Source: Saprospiraceae bacterium (GTDB taxonomy: Bacteria > Bacteroidota > Bacteroidia > Chitinophagales > Saprospiraceae). From it: a stretch of DNA of 64,000 bases. Positions 27,264-36,253 of this stretch are shown here, in pieces (position 1 is the first letter of the stretch; each line of letters starts with the position of its first letter). The notes under the pieces were generated by a model. That model was given only the letters and a program-made list of their open reading frames with translations, did not search any database and was not told the origin of the DNA. The position numbers and the translations under genes were made by a program. The stretch covers positions 310,001 through 374,000 of the forward strand of contig JADJNF010000007.1 in the NCBI GenBank assembly GCA_016714445.1, given 5' to 3'.

Positions 27264-27614
27264 ATGAATCTCATTCCCTTTACATGTATTGATTGGAGCA
27301 GCATAACCAAAGAACAGCATGAGGGTGAAACCGGAGTTGCGCTCTGGCAAGTAGTACAATATCCAGGCCTACGCGTAAGAATAGTCGAGTATAAACCAAA
27401 CTATAAGGCAGATCACTGGTGTCAAAAAGGCCATATTGTACAATGTCTGGAAGGAGAATTTATAAATGAACAAGAAAACGGAGACATAATTGTTATGAAA
27501 AAAGGTATGACGTATGTTGTATCGGACGATCAAAGTTCTCATAGATCTATCTCAGAAAAAGGGGCCAGACTTTTGATCATTGACGGAGATTTTTTAGGTT
27601 CAGATTTGAAGTAG
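27264..27614 (+). CDS. small cupin-fold protein (DHCW-motif-like)
   Basis: 116 residues, cytoplasmic, single cupin barrel: VVQYPGLRVRIVEYKPNYKA, DHWCQKGHIVQCLEGEF, GDIIVMKKGMTYVVSDD and SSHRSISEKGARLLIIDGDF. The DHWC stretch matches the place where a family of small Bacteroidota cupins has DHCW. Histidines in DHWC, KGHI and SSHRS could bind a metal. Function unknown. Confidence 0.8.
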   Translation: MNLIPFTCIDWSSITKEQHEGETGVALWQVVQYPGLRVRIVEYKPNYKADHWCQKGHIVQCLEGEFINEQENGDIIVMKKGMTYVVSDDQSSHRSISEKGARLLIIDGDFLGSDLK

Positions 27615-28069
27615 AAATATATTTATATTAATTTTATGTGGTTATAAAGTCTGTATTTAAAATAAATTGTACAATTACAAAAGAAAAATATATCTTGAAA
27701 GGTTCCATTAATTTTATTGGGTTATACTTTAAACTTGGTATGTCGCTCTAGCCGCGACTGGCTTTTACTTTTTTTTCCGCAAAAAAAGTAAACAAAAAAA
27801 CTCCCAATACAAAAAACTCACTCTTAATTAATCTCATGCACCTGGTTATTTACGACTTATTCTCTTCGCACTTTCCCGATTTTATCCTCACCCGCTATAC
27901 CACCGGTTTCCCGGCACATAAAATCGAGAGATTGTACTTGTTCAAACAGTTTTGTATTGGCGTCTCCATCGTTTCATTTACGTCTATTCTAAAGATTTTC
28001 ATCCAATTAAATCGGAAAACTTAAATTTTTCCAAATTTTATTCAATTTGTTCATTCACTAACACTCCTC
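27615..28069. repeat. 455-bp gap with an AT-rich perfect hairpin (27764-27792)
   Basis: The one structure seen is a 12-bp inverted repeat (TTTACTTTTTTT at 27764-27775 and its complement at 27781-27792) around TCCGC. The poly-T/poly-A arms with a C/G-rich loop look like a dispersed intergenic element rather than a single terminator. A 62-codon open frame at 27836-28024 shows no family resemblance and I do not call it. Confidence 0.5.
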
Positions 28070-28567
28070 TCATTTCATGGCTTTCCTGATCAATTTTAGT
28101 GCCCATTCATAATGGCTGGAAGTCGCTGAAACGAGATACGCACCTAATGAAGTGGTTCCTGTCCATTTGTATTTTTTCTTTTCAAATAATTCTTCATCTG
28201 TATGCCGGCTAATGATTTCACGGATGGCTGCAAAAGAATCTTCCAGCATTTCTAAAACCGTACTCAAATCTGTATCCTTATATTCATCGCGAATTTTCCG
28301 ATTAAGTTCCGGTGTGGTTTTCCAGGTATATCCCTTTGCAGGTATATCAGGTTTCTGTCCTTTTATACCACAGTCATACCAACCTATCATCATCACATGC
28401 CATTGGTGAAGATGAGCCAATACATCCCTGATATTTCTGTTCATGGTGCCGGCTGGAAATTCCCTGTTTCTATCTTCATCTGACATTGACTTTATATAAG
28501 CCAACAGATCGCTGTAATTTTTTTGACTTAGGTCGAGCAAATCTTTTTTATTGGTTGGTCTTGACAT
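28070..28567 (-). CDS. ClbS/DfsB-family four-helix-bundle protein
   Basis: 165 residues from the ATG at 28567 (a TTG two codons earlier is also in frame). It has the DinB-like four-helix bundle of the ClbS/DfsB group: SRPTNKKDLLDLSQKNYSDL, MNRNIRDVLAHLHQWHVMMI, GWYDCGIKGQKPDIPAKGYT and SATSSHYEWALKLIRKAMK. ClbS protects cells from colibactin by hydrolysing the cyclopropane. Most relatives are uncharacterised, so a detoxifying role is possible but unproven. No toxin pathway is nearby. Confidence 0.83.
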   Translation of the reverse strand: MSRPTNKKDLLDLSQKNYSDLLAYIKSMSDEDRNREFPAGTMNRNIRDVLAHLHQWHVMMIGWYDCGIKGQKPDIPAKGYTWKTTPELNRKIRDEYKDTDLSTVLEMLEDSFAAIREIISRHTDEELFEKKKYKWTGTTSLGAYLVSATSSHYEWALKLIRKAMK

Positions 28568-28614
28568 AAACAAATTAACTTTTAGGTACCATTAAATAAA
28601 TTTCAGGCTACGTT

Positions 28615-29136
28615 TCAAAATGACCTCATTTCATTTTTCAATATTCTAATCCGAGCCTGAATCGATGGGATATTTTCTTTTTCAAGTTTTTCAAGTATAA
28701 AATAAAAATCAGTATTGAATGTATTGTCCTTTTGGGTCAGTTCAAAAAGTGCCTGGAGTGCATTAACTCTCACAATGCGGGAATTATTTTTATCTTTTGT
28801 CCAATGGGTCAATATATTCCAAACGTTGCGCAACTCTTTTTTGTCCAAAAAAAGACGAGTAATAAGTAGTGCCAAATGCCATTTTAGTTCCTTGTGTCTG
28901 CATTTGATACATAGTTCAAAGATGGCTTCTTTATGTTTATAAAGATACTCGGGAGAGTGGATAGTTATCTTTTCTATAGCATCAGCAGCACGCATGACTA
29001 CCAATCTCTCAGAATAATACAGACATTCAAAGAGACGATCAAAGTCTTGTTGGTTTCGTATGGCTGAAGCAACTATATTGCTCTTCCCAATGGACCGCAA
29101 ATCTCCACCGCAAAGTAGTGCTCTAAAATCTATCAT
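28615..29136 (-). CDS. HEAT-repeat-like hypothetical protein
   Basis: 173 residues, all-helical by pattern, with HEAT-like pairs: SERLVVMRAADAIEKITIHS, HKELKWHLALLITRLFLDKK and NSRIVRVNALQALFELTQKD. No signal peptide and no catalytic motif. Its ATG overlaps the stop of the small gene upstream (ATGA), so the two are translated together. HEAT repeats bind proteins or DNA; I cannot say which here. Confidence 0.75.
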   Translation of the reverse strand: MIDFRALLCGGDLRSIGKSNIVASAIRNQQDFDRLFECLYYSERLVVMRAADAIEKITIHSPEYLYKHKEAIFELCIKCRHKELKWHLALLITRLFLDKKELRNVWNILTHWTKDKNNSRIVRVNALQALFELTQKDNTFNTDFYFILEKLEKENIPSIQARIRILKNEMRSF

Positions 29137-29294
29137 GCAAAAATCTTCTTTTCAGCCATCATCTTTAACAATTTCTCCGGTATTGGTCTGCATGTACAAT
29201 TTTTCTGATGCTCCAGATGCCATCTAATTCGCTCATCTAATGTTGGATTTTTGGGCATTTTGTTTTTTAAATGCCATTCCTCATTGATTTTCAT
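29133..29294 (-). CDS. 53-residue conserved-looking protein coupled to the HEAT-like gene
   Basis: A short gene ending in an ATGA overlap with the HEAT-like gene. The product starts MKINEEWHLKNKMPKNPTLD, continues ERIRWHLEHQKNCTCRPIPE and ends KLLKMMAEKKIFA. It is rich in charged residues and has a CxC pair. From memory, proteins with the block PKNPT..ERI.WHLEH.KNC.CR are widespread and uncharacterised; a search would confirm this. CxC plus His could bind a metal. The coupling, the codon-by-codon sense and the family-like block make this a real gene despite its size. Confidence 0.75.
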   Translation of the reverse strand: MKINEEWHLKNKMPKNPTLDERIRWHLEHQKNCTCRPIPEKLLKMMAEKKIFA

Positions 29295-29326
29295 CCCTGA
29301 TATTATTTAACACAAAGATGAACCCA

Positions 29327-29373
29327 ATTTGCACAAATTTGCAATGATTTGCATCACCTTGAGTGAGATTTGC
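29327..29373 (-). promoter_or_regulatory. phased ATTTGC direct repeats upstream of the 53-residue gene
   Basis: Four copies of ATTTGC start at 29327, 29337, 29347 and 29368. The first three are exactly 10 bp apart and the fourth is 21 bp on, so all lie on one face of the helix. They lie 33-79 bp upstream of the gene start at 29294, where an activator would bind. Confidence 0.5.
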
Positions 29374-30033
29374 GTACATCCCTTTTTACTGGCTGAAAGT
29401 CAAATGGTGGGCAAGAGTATTCTTCATTCTATTGTGAAAAAATAAAATTGTTGGCTTTCTACAATTTTACACATCTTAACGCCTAAAAATCTAAAATGAT
29501 AATGTAATACGACATTTAGCTACTTCGAAATCAGTCTCAAAGTCCACCCAAACCTTAGCATTTTAGGTTTGACTATGGTTTGTCGCTAAAAATGATGCAT
29601 TGGGTTGCATCTAAAAAGTCTCACTTCAAATCTCGATTTAGATTAAACGGTATTGAATAAAATAAATGAAGTTCAACAAATATATATAAAGCTTTATTAG
29701 TCTGATTTTAGAGTAAACTGAATTTTTTTTGAATTAAATCGATGATTCCATAAGTTCTGATCAATTTTATTCCACGCTAATTTTTCCAGTTCCTATATAT
29801 TTTGCCCATCTATTTCTTATCAAAATCTTCTACATTAAGCTTGGATAATTCTATGATTTTTGACCATAATGATCGTATTTTGGCAAAAATGCTGTATTTT
29901 TCCTATATTATGCCTGATTTTTACTAACATCAAAGGTTCATTTACCCTTTTCTTTGCATCATTATAAATAGGTCTTAACATGGTCCTTTTATAAATTTTA
30001 AAAATTAGTTAATAAAATTAAAAATTAAAAAAA
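29374..30033. other. 660-bp intergenic region, no gene recognised
   Basis: AT-rich and without an open frame of note on either strand. It must contain the promoter of the 30034 gene, but I find no clear -7/-33 pair. Confidence 0.5.
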
Positions 30034-30501
30034 ATGAAACCAATCGCGCTACTCATTATCTTGTGTTTAACTGTGTCCAATTCAGTCAATGCCCAAAAAG
30101 TATTCGAATGGTCAGAATATGGACTAACTTTTGACCTGGCAGATGATTTTGCTGAAACTGTAAATAATGAACAAGAATTTTCCGCAGATGGTGATGGAAT
30201 GTCTGTTTCTATCTTCCCTTTCAATGATGCAACTATCGATGACCACGATATCACTGCATATACCATAGCAGCAGCAGCAGCACTTAATCTCGACGGGATC
30301 GATGACATAAATCTTATAGAAATCAATGGCTTCAAAGGTGGTTATACTGAAGGAGTGCAAAATGGAGTTAAAGTCTTTATAATGGGACTAATAAATCCTG
30401 ATTCCGACGTTAATTTCTTTGTACTCATTTCTTTTTCTGATGGTGATGGTTTGGCTACTCAAGAAGCGATCAATATTTGCCAAGGGCTCCACAAATCTTA
30501 G
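30034..30501 (+). CDS. exported hypothetical protein
   Basis: 155 residues with a clear signal peptide (MKPIALLIILCLTVSNSVNA, cleavage before QKVFEW). The mature part is acidic and has alternating strands (YGLTFDLADDFAETVNN, MSVSIFPFNDATIDDHDI, VKVFIMGLINPDSDVNFFVL). It resembles small periplasmic proteins that detect or bind something through a single alpha+beta domain, but I recognise no family. It stands alone between two non-coding stretches. Confidence 0.7.
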   Translation: MKPIALLIILCLTVSNSVNAQKVFEWSEYGLTFDLADDFAETVNNEQEFSADGDGMSVSIFPFNDATIDDHDITAYTIAAAAALNLDGIDDINLIEINGFKGGYTEGVQNGVKVFIMGLINPDSDVNFFVLISFSDGDGLATQEAINICQGLHKS

Positions 30502-30582
30502 ATGTGGGCTTATTTCACTAAATTGACATCAAAAACTATTGTCTTAATTAACTTTTAAGTCAAGTAAATTTCGCTTTAACTC

Positions 30583-30619
30583 AAAATCAATACATTGTCT
30601 AAAGCAGTGTATTGATTTT
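30583..30619. terminator. bidirectional terminator
   Basis: Perfect 12-bp stem (AAAATCAATACA at 30583-30594 with its complement at 30608-30619) and a 13-nt loop, lying between the convergent 30034 and 30663 genes. The arms end in A/T runs in both directions. Confidence 0.75.
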
Positions 30620-30662
30620 GCCAAACTAATTAATGTTGATTATAAAATGAATGTGAGACATT

Positions 30663-31439
30663 TCAGAACATTAATCCTACATAGTACCCAAATCCGATAT
30701 AATATTGTTGCTTTTTAATGATGTAGAAATCACTGTCAGGTTCATTCTGAAAGTTTATTCCAATGTCCTGGTATTTGTAAGTGCCCCATCTGTAACCAGC
30801 TTCTAAAAATACATCACCTATCAAATTTATGATTCGGTGTTGATGACCAATGCGCAGTATTGCTGTATGAGATGTAAAAGTCTCTATATCGACCCGATCA
30901 GGAGTTCTGGCCAATTTGCCATCAATAATAGCAATTTTACTTACTGCAAATCTATCTCTTTCTACACTAAACAATGGTGCAAGATATATGCCCTCAAAAC
31001 CATCATGTTTAAAATAGTATTTAAATCCTAACGCAGCATTGTAACTCAATTTTCTGATATGTTCCGGATTTCCAATGTTGTCATTCAGGTCTGTACGCCA
31101 TTCAGGTTTTTTCATAAGAGTAATTATTGGTTCTTTAAAAGTGGGTCCATCTTTCACTAAATCATAATATCTCAGACTCAAGGGTTTAAATCTTGGACCT
31201 CCGGATACTATGACACTGAATGCATTACTGATTTCTCTTTCATACTCAAAAGTAACGTTGCCCAATAACGGGGCGAGTATACTTGTTTTGATGGCGTTTG
31301 ACTTCGGGCTGTCGGATATTATTTCTTTACTCTTTTCTTGCCCAAACACAACCACAGTAGTTTTGCTATTCTGCGCAAATATACAAATCTGATATGTTAC
31401 CAATATGGTCACCACAAAAAACTGTCGGATATTTATCAT
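30663..31439 (-). CDS. predicted outer-membrane beta-barrel protein
   Basis: 258 residues. The signal peptide ends at IFAQ (about residue 22). The mature part has repeated amphipathic strands typical of a small barrel: TSILAPLLGNVTFEYEREIS, VIVSGGPRFKPLSLRYYDL, YNAALGFKYYFKHDGFEGI, VFLEAGYRWGTYKYQDIGI and YIGFGYYVGLMF with a C-terminal Phe. The opening strands resemble DUF3575-type Bacteroidota barrels. No substrate can be named. Confidence 0.72.
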   Translation of the reverse strand: MINIRQFFVVTILVTYQICIFAQNSKTTVVVFGQEKSKEIISDSPKSNAIKTSILAPLLGNVTFEYEREISNAFSVIVSGGPRFKPLSLRYYDLVKDGPTFKEPIITLMKKPEWRTDLNDNIGNPEHIRKLSYNAALGFKYYFKHDGFEGIYLAPLFSVERDRFAVSKIAIIDGKLARTPDRVDIETFTSHTAILRIGHQHRIINLIGDVFLEAGYRWGTYKYQDIGINFQNEPDSDFYIIKKQQYYIGFGYYVGLMF

Positions 31440-31532
31440 TTATACTTATTTAAAATTTTATAGGTCTCATCCATCACTTAGTGGCATCAAATTTGAATCC
31501 AATTTTATAATTTTCGCAAATAAAAATTCCAA

Positions 31533-33023
31533 ATGAAAAATTTAACTTTTATTCTACTTATGAATTTTACTGCACTAACTGTAGTAGCCCAATGGAAAAC
31601 AAGTATGGGACAAGGTCACGATGAAGGTGTTATGGAATATCCATGTGATCACTTACTTTCAACTGATGAATTTCACATTTACAAATTCATTACAAATAAA
31701 GGGCTTAAACTGGGAAGATATGATAGGAATTTAAATTTTTTGGGATTAGTGGAAGTAAAAGCCGAGGATAAAGAGCTGGAAATTATCAAGATTTTCGGTT
31801 TAAAAGGTAAAATTTTTCTTTTGACCATGATAGATGAAAATAAGGAAAATTTTGTACAATTCAATCTATCTATACTGGATAAGGAGGGAAATTTTATTCA
31901 GGACAAAGAAATCTGCAAAGTCGTCGCTGAGAAAAAAAGAGATAAACCGGTTCCTTTGATTTTTTTCTCTCCTGATTCTACCAAAATCGGATTTATGGCC
32001 AGATTTGATAATGATGCATCAAAAATAGATACGGAAATGTTTTTGTCTGTGATGGATTCTGATATGAACGAACTATGGAATACAAAATACAATTTTCATG
32101 TGACACAGTCAAATTTGAATATTTTGAAACAATGTATCAATAACCAGGGTTCCGTAGCCATCTCAACGATTAATTTTGCAAAAAAACCTTACAGGAATGA
32201 AGTTCTGATCTTTTCGTCAGAAATGTCTTCAAAACCAGTAAGCCAATATCTTGATTTGGGCGAGAGTTATTATACAGATGGTATTATTTTTTCAGATAAA
32301 TCCAATGATTTTCATTATGTAGGTCTTGCCGGTGAAGATAGTAAATCAAAAGCTCATGAAGTATTTACGATGAGAGTTTCATCTGATGGAGCAAAGATAA
32401 TATCCTCCAATATAGATATACTTACCGAAGATCTTATTAAAGATCTGATGACAGATAAAATCTTAAATGAGAAAAAAAATCCACCTGTATTTAATGAATT
32501 TTCATATCTGAAAAATGCATATGCCAATGATAATAATACGTATGATATATTTGTAGAAAAAAGATATTATCAAAGCCATAGAGTAAAAGGTATTTTATAT
32601 GAAAGTAATGTAAACATGGAACTATTGCTTGTAAAAACGGATGCACAAAACGGCATAAAAGAAATTTTCCCTTATAATAGAAACCAAACTTCTTCCATAG
32701 AGGGATTTAGCGGTTGTTTTATAAGTAAGTCAGGTGATGGATATGTAAGTATTCAAAACGATATGCGAAAAAATGCAGAGAGAGAAATCGGAAAAAAACC
32801 GTCAAAAGTTATAGATGATGGCAGTGCATCGATAACCCTTTTTCAAAATAGTGACATAAACCTTCCGGAACAGATATTGGAAGATGAAAAATATAATAAA
32901 TACTGCCTCCCAAGCGTAGGTGTCGGTCAAATAGGTAAGGACACGTACATTTTCCCTATCATAAAAATTGGCTTTATGGGAGTAAAGGACATTGTATTGG
33001 TAAAGTTGGAATTGGGTAAATAA
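31533..33023 (+). CDS. large exported hypothetical protein
   Basis: 496 residues with a signal peptide (MKNLTFILLMNFTALTVVAQ). The mature part alternates short strands with Asp/Asn-rich turns (FITNKGLKLGRYDRNLNFLG, LSILDKEGNFIQDKEICKVV, FFSPDSTKIGFMARFDNDA, LSVMDSDMNELWNTKYNFHV), which suggests a beta-propeller. It has no T9SS sorting domain and no lipobox, so it is probably periplasmic. No family recognised. Confidence 0.7.
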   Translation: MKNLTFILLMNFTALTVVAQWKTSMGQGHDEGVMEYPCDHLLSTDEFHIYKFITNKGLKLGRYDRNLNFLGLVEVKAEDKELEIIKIFGLKGKIFLLTMIDENKENFVQFNLSILDKEGNFIQDKEICKVVAEKKRDKPVPLIFFSPDSTKIGFMARFDNDASKIDTEMFLSVMDSDMNELWNTKYNFHVTQSNLNILKQCINNQGSVAISTINFAKKPYRNEVLIFSSEMSSKPVSQYLDLGESYYTDGIIFSDKSNDFHYVGLAGEDSKSKAHEVFTMRVSSDGAKIISSNIDILTEDLIKDLMTDKILNEKKNPPVFNEFSYLKNAYANDNNTYDIFVEKRYYQSHRVKGILYESNVNMELLLVKTDAQNGIKEIFPYNRNQTSSIEGFSGCFISKSGDGYVSIQNDMRKNAEREIGKKPSKVIDDGSASITLFQNSDINLPEQILEDEKYNKYCLPSVGVGQIGKDTYIFPIIKIGFMGVKDIVLVKLELGK

Positions 33024-33153
33024 ATTTTTATTTTAAAGCAGACAACACCTCTCAAAATTTTGACTAATACGGATATTTAAGGTTAGGTATACCATTACAA
33101 GCTATAATGATATCCTAAAACACTTTATCTTTGGCTCAATAAATCGTATCACC

Positions 33154-33594
33154 ATGAAAATTATTCATTTTTTAGTCCTTTTATTTTGCTTTTGTTTTTC
33201 TGATGTAACCTCCCAATTGACAATCACCGGATACTCTACTTTTGCCATCGGGGCGGAAACAAAATTATACAAAAATCTAAGTGGAGAATTCAGAATTTAC
33301 ACCAACGAGATTCTGGACGAAACCAATATGGAAGTGCAGTTCTATCATGGATTTAAATCCACTAAGTATCATCAAATCAGGATTGGTGCAGGGATCAACG
33401 GCAATCTGTTTCTGGGGGAAGTCTACAGCTTGCAGGTGCCACTACAATTGCACATTTTTCCATTTCAGGATTTCAAAAGATTGGCATTTGTTATAGAGTT
33501 TGCCCCTCAATGGACTAATGGCAATGTGTTAGGCACCGATACTTTAATCCTTAGAAACTTGTGGGGTGTGAGATATAGTTTTGGTGGGGAGTAA
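33154..33594 (+). CDS. small exported beta-strand-rich protein
   Basis: 146 residues. The signal peptide (MKIIHFLVLLFCFCFSDVTS) is followed by strands such as TITGYSTFAIGAETKLYKNL, EFRIYTNEILDETNMEVQFY and LAFVIEFAPQWTNGN, ending in LRNLWGVRYSFGGE. It is likely a small outer-membrane barrel. A TATCTTTG -7 box (33126-33133) sits 20 bp before the ATG. Function unknown. Confidence 0.7.
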   Translation: MKIIHFLVLLFCFCFSDVTSQLTITGYSTFAIGAETKLYKNLSGEFRIYTNEILDETNMEVQFYHGFKSTKYHQIRIGAGINGNLFLGEVYSLQVPLQLHIFPFQDFKRLAFVIEFAPQWTNGNVLGTDTLILRNLWGVRYSFGGE

Positions 33595-33628
33595 AAAAGA
33601 AGTGTCAATATTGATATAAAGAATTTTA

Positions 33629-34234
33629 ATGCTTGTTCAAAAAACCTGTAATATCTCCCTAATCCTCCTGGCCGCAGGCGAATCATCCCGTCTGGGTATG
33701 CCCAAACAACTCCTGATGTACAAGGGCAAAAACCTGATGCTGCATACCATCGATATGATGTTGACACTTGGCATGGAAACGTTTATTGTCCTTGGTGCTT
33801 ATGGTGAAAAGATTCAAAAACAGGTGAATACTTATGATGCAAAGATCGTTGAAAATGAAGAATGGAATGAAGGTTTGGCATCTTCCATACGGAAAGGACT
33901 GCAAGGTGTCCTGAGATCAAATCCGGACACCGAGGCGGTCATACTTGTATTGTGTGATCAGCCATTTTTATCTGCAGAAATATTGAGGCAGATATTAGAA
34001 AAATATCATGATACTGGACTTCCCATCATTCATTGTCATTACGGTGAAGTAAGCGGTCCGCCTACATTGTTTCATCGATCGATGTTTCCTTATCTTTTAG
34101 AACTGAAAGGTGGTCAGGGAGCAAAAAAAGTAGTAGACATGTTTCCCGATCAGGTCGCTTTTATAGATTTTCCGAAAGGTTCATTGGATATAGATACACC
34201 TGAAGACTATCAGCAATTAATAGATGCGTCATAG
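33629..34234 (+). CDS. MobA-like nucleotidyltransferase (probable molybdenum cofactor cytidylyltransferase)
   Basis: 201 residues with the GT-A nucleotidyltransferase fold: LLAAGESSRLGMPKQLLMYK (NTP loop), VILVLCDQPFLSAEIL (metal Asp in DQP) and SGPPTLFHRSMFPYL. MocA/MobA-type enzymes add CMP or GMP to the molybdopterin cofactor. Xanthine-dehydrogenase-type enzymes use the cytosine form, so MocA is the better guess because a Mo hydroxylase and XdhC lie downstream. Related proteins attach nucleotides to sugars, so the substrate is an inference from context. Confidence 0.82.
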   Translation: MLVQKTCNISLILLAAGESSRLGMPKQLLMYKGKNLMLHTIDMMLTLGMETFIVLGAYGEKIQKQVNTYDAKIVENEEWNEGLASSIRKGLQGVLRSNPDTEAVILVLCDQPFLSAEILRQILEKYHDTGLPIIHCHYGEVSGPPTLFHRSMFPYLLELKGGQGAKKVVDMFPDQVAFIDFPKGSLDIDTPEDYQQLIDAS

Positions 34235-34472
34235 CAAGTATGATGTTTTTTTAGACTCAGGTTGTTTTGTTTTTTTAGTTAAACAATAAACCATTCATCG
34301 CAATACTCCATTTAGATTCCGATATCCTGTCGGTGTCAAACCCACTTTTTGTTTAATATCTATGTGACTTTACTTTTAAAAACTTTCTGAAAAGTTATTC
34401 CTGACCTTACATTGGTTATTAAGGAAACACAACAACTTTACTGATAACCTTATGTTACAACTGAATTAAAAA

Positions 34473-35552
34473 ATGAGTAAATTAATACACATGAATAATA
34501 CACAAGTAAAAGCTTATGGAACAAATGCCCCTGAAGCGGATTTAGAAAAAATGCAAATAAATCGTCGGGCACTTACTCCAAAGGATATTGAGATTGAAAT
34601 TTTGTACTGCGGTGTTTGCCATTCGGATTTGCACACTGCACGCAACGATTGGGGTTTTACAAGTTATCCGGCGATTCCCGGTCACGAAATTGTTGGAAAG
34701 ATAACAAATATTGGAAAAGATGTAACCAAGTTTAAAGTAGGTGATTTCGCTGGAGTTGGCTGTTTGGTAGATTCATGTCAAACTTGTGATAGTTGTAAAA
34801 AAGACCTCGAACAATATTGTCTGAATGGATCCACAGGTACTTACAATAGTCCGGACAAACACCTGGGTGGAATGACCTATGGCGGATATTCAGAAAAAGT
34901 GGTGGTTGACGAAAAATTTGTACTGAAAGTGCCCTCCAATTTAGATTTGGCTGCAGTAGCGCCTTTATTGTGTGCAGGGATTACGACGTGGTCGCCATTG
35001 CGTCATTGGAATGTGAAAAAAGGTAGCAAAGTAGCTGTAGTAGGATTAGGTGGTCTAGGTCACATGGCGATAAAATTGGCCAAAGGTTTGGGTGCTTCCG
35101 TCACATTATTTTCGAGATCACCAGGCAAAATTCAGGATGCTTTAGATTTGGGTGCTGATGAAATCATTATTTCCACCGATGCCACCCAAATGAAATCAGT
35201 AACGGGTAAATTTGACGTTATCATCGATACAGTACCTTATGTCCACGATGTAAATCCATATATTTCTACCTTAACCATTAATGGCACATTGGTACTTGTA
35301 GGTTATTTGGGTGGATTGGAACCATTTTTACATACGGTGCCCATGATCATGGGAAGAAAGTCTGTTGCAGGTTCATTGATAGGCGGCATTGCTGAAACCC
35401 AGGAAATGCTTGATTTCTGTGGAGAACATAATATTGTCTCAGACATAGAAGTCATAAAAATGCAGGACATAAATACTGCTTACGAACGTTTATTGAAGAG
35501 TGATGTCAAATATCGTTTCGTGATTGATATGGCTTCTCTGAAGGAGAATTAA
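34473..35552 (+). CDS. zinc-dependent NAD(P) alcohol dehydrogenase
   Basis: 359 residues, medium-chain dehydrogenase of the YahK/cinnamyl-alcohol type. Catalytic zinc residues are C46 in CGVCHSDLHTARNDWG and the H71-E72 pair of GHE. The structural zinc is held by the cysteines in CLVDSCQTCDSCKKDLEQYC. The cofactor loop is VVGLGGLGHMAIKLAKGLG. It probably reduces aldehydes to alcohols in the cytoplasm, preferring NADPH as relatives do. It lies between the cofactor transferase and the Mo hydroxylase but is separated by gaps of 238 and 176 bp, so co-regulation is not obvious. Confidence 0.92.
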   Translation: MSKLIHMNNTQVKAYGTNAPEADLEKMQINRRALTPKDIEIEILYCGVCHSDLHTARNDWGFTSYPAIPGHEIVGKITNIGKDVTKFKVGDFAGVGCLVDSCQTCDSCKKDLEQYCLNGSTGTYNSPDKHLGGMTYGGYSEKVVVDEKFVLKVPSNLDLAAVAPLLCAGITTWSPLRHWNVKKGSKVAVVGLGGLGHMAIKLAKGLGASVTLFSRSPGKIQDALDLGADEIIISTDATQMKSVTGKFDVIIDTVPYVHDVNPYISTLTINGTLVLVGYLGGLEPFLHTVPMIMGRKSVAGSLIGGIAETQEMLDFCGEHNIVSDIEVIKMQDINTAYERLLKSDVKYRFVIDMASLKEN

Positions 35553-35728
35553 TAAGAATTGAAATCAATGAGCCCATCCGGCAGTGAAGGTATTTTGATA
35601 CTATTCAGAGATAAAACATTGGCTACTATTTGATTACCCCCTTAAAAAACAGCTTTTAAGTATATGTTAAGCTAATTATTTCAATTATATTTGTGAATCG
35701 AATTTTGTAATAAAATAAAGTATTCATC

Positions 35729-36187
35729 ATGGCTGCATTTAATCTTAAAATAAACGGAGTTACCAAAACAGTAGATGTGGATCCCACGACCCCTTTGCTC
35801 TGGGTACTTAGAGATCATCTGGATATGGCAGGTACAAAGTTTGGGTGTGGTATTGCGGCTTGTGGAGCATGTACGATACACCTGAATGATACGGCGATGA
35901 GAGCATGTGTACTACCGGTAAGTGCGGTGGGTGACCAGGAAGTAACTACCATAGAAGGCCTTTCAGAACATGGTGACCATCCGGTGCAGAAAGCATGGCT
36001 GGAACACGATGTACCACAATGCGGATACTGTCAGGCAGGACAAATCATGACCGCAGCGGCATTGCTGAAAGAAAATTCCAACCCAAGTGATGACGAAATC
36101 GAATCAGCCATGAATGGAAATCTGTGCAGATGCGGCACATACACCAGAATTAAAGCAGCCGTAAAAACAGCTGCAAAAAATATGTAA
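35729..36187 (+). CDS. 2Fe-2S subunit of a molybdenum hydroxylase (isoquinoline 1-oxidoreductase alpha-like)
   Basis: 152 residues, the normal small-subunit length. The plant-ferredoxin-type cluster cysteines are C40, C45, C48 (FGCGIAACGACTIHL) and C60. The second all-helical cluster domain has C98 and C101 (QCGYCQAGQIM) and C133 and C135 (NLCRCGTYTRI). It passes electrons from the Mo centre to an acceptor. It is 66 bp upstream of its large subunit. No FAD subunit is present, so the complex is the two-subunit IorAB type, using a cytochrome or similar acceptor. Confidence 0.93.
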   Translation: MAAFNLKINGVTKTVDVDPTTPLLWVLRDHLDMAGTKFGCGIAACGACTIHLNDTAMRACVLPVSAVGDQEVTTIEGLSEHGDHPVQKAWLEHDVPQCGYCQAGQIMTAAALLKENSNPSDDEIESAMNGNLCRCGTYTRIKAAVKTAAKNM

Positions 36188-36253
36188 TCTATTTTAGCAT
36201 TTTCTATTCACTCATTCACCAGATCACACGATCACTAAATCACCCAATAGCAA

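Noticed and set aside
27836..28024. 62-codon open frame as a gene
   Set aside because: No family resemblance, no coupling to a neighbour, and it lies in a repeat-bearing gap.
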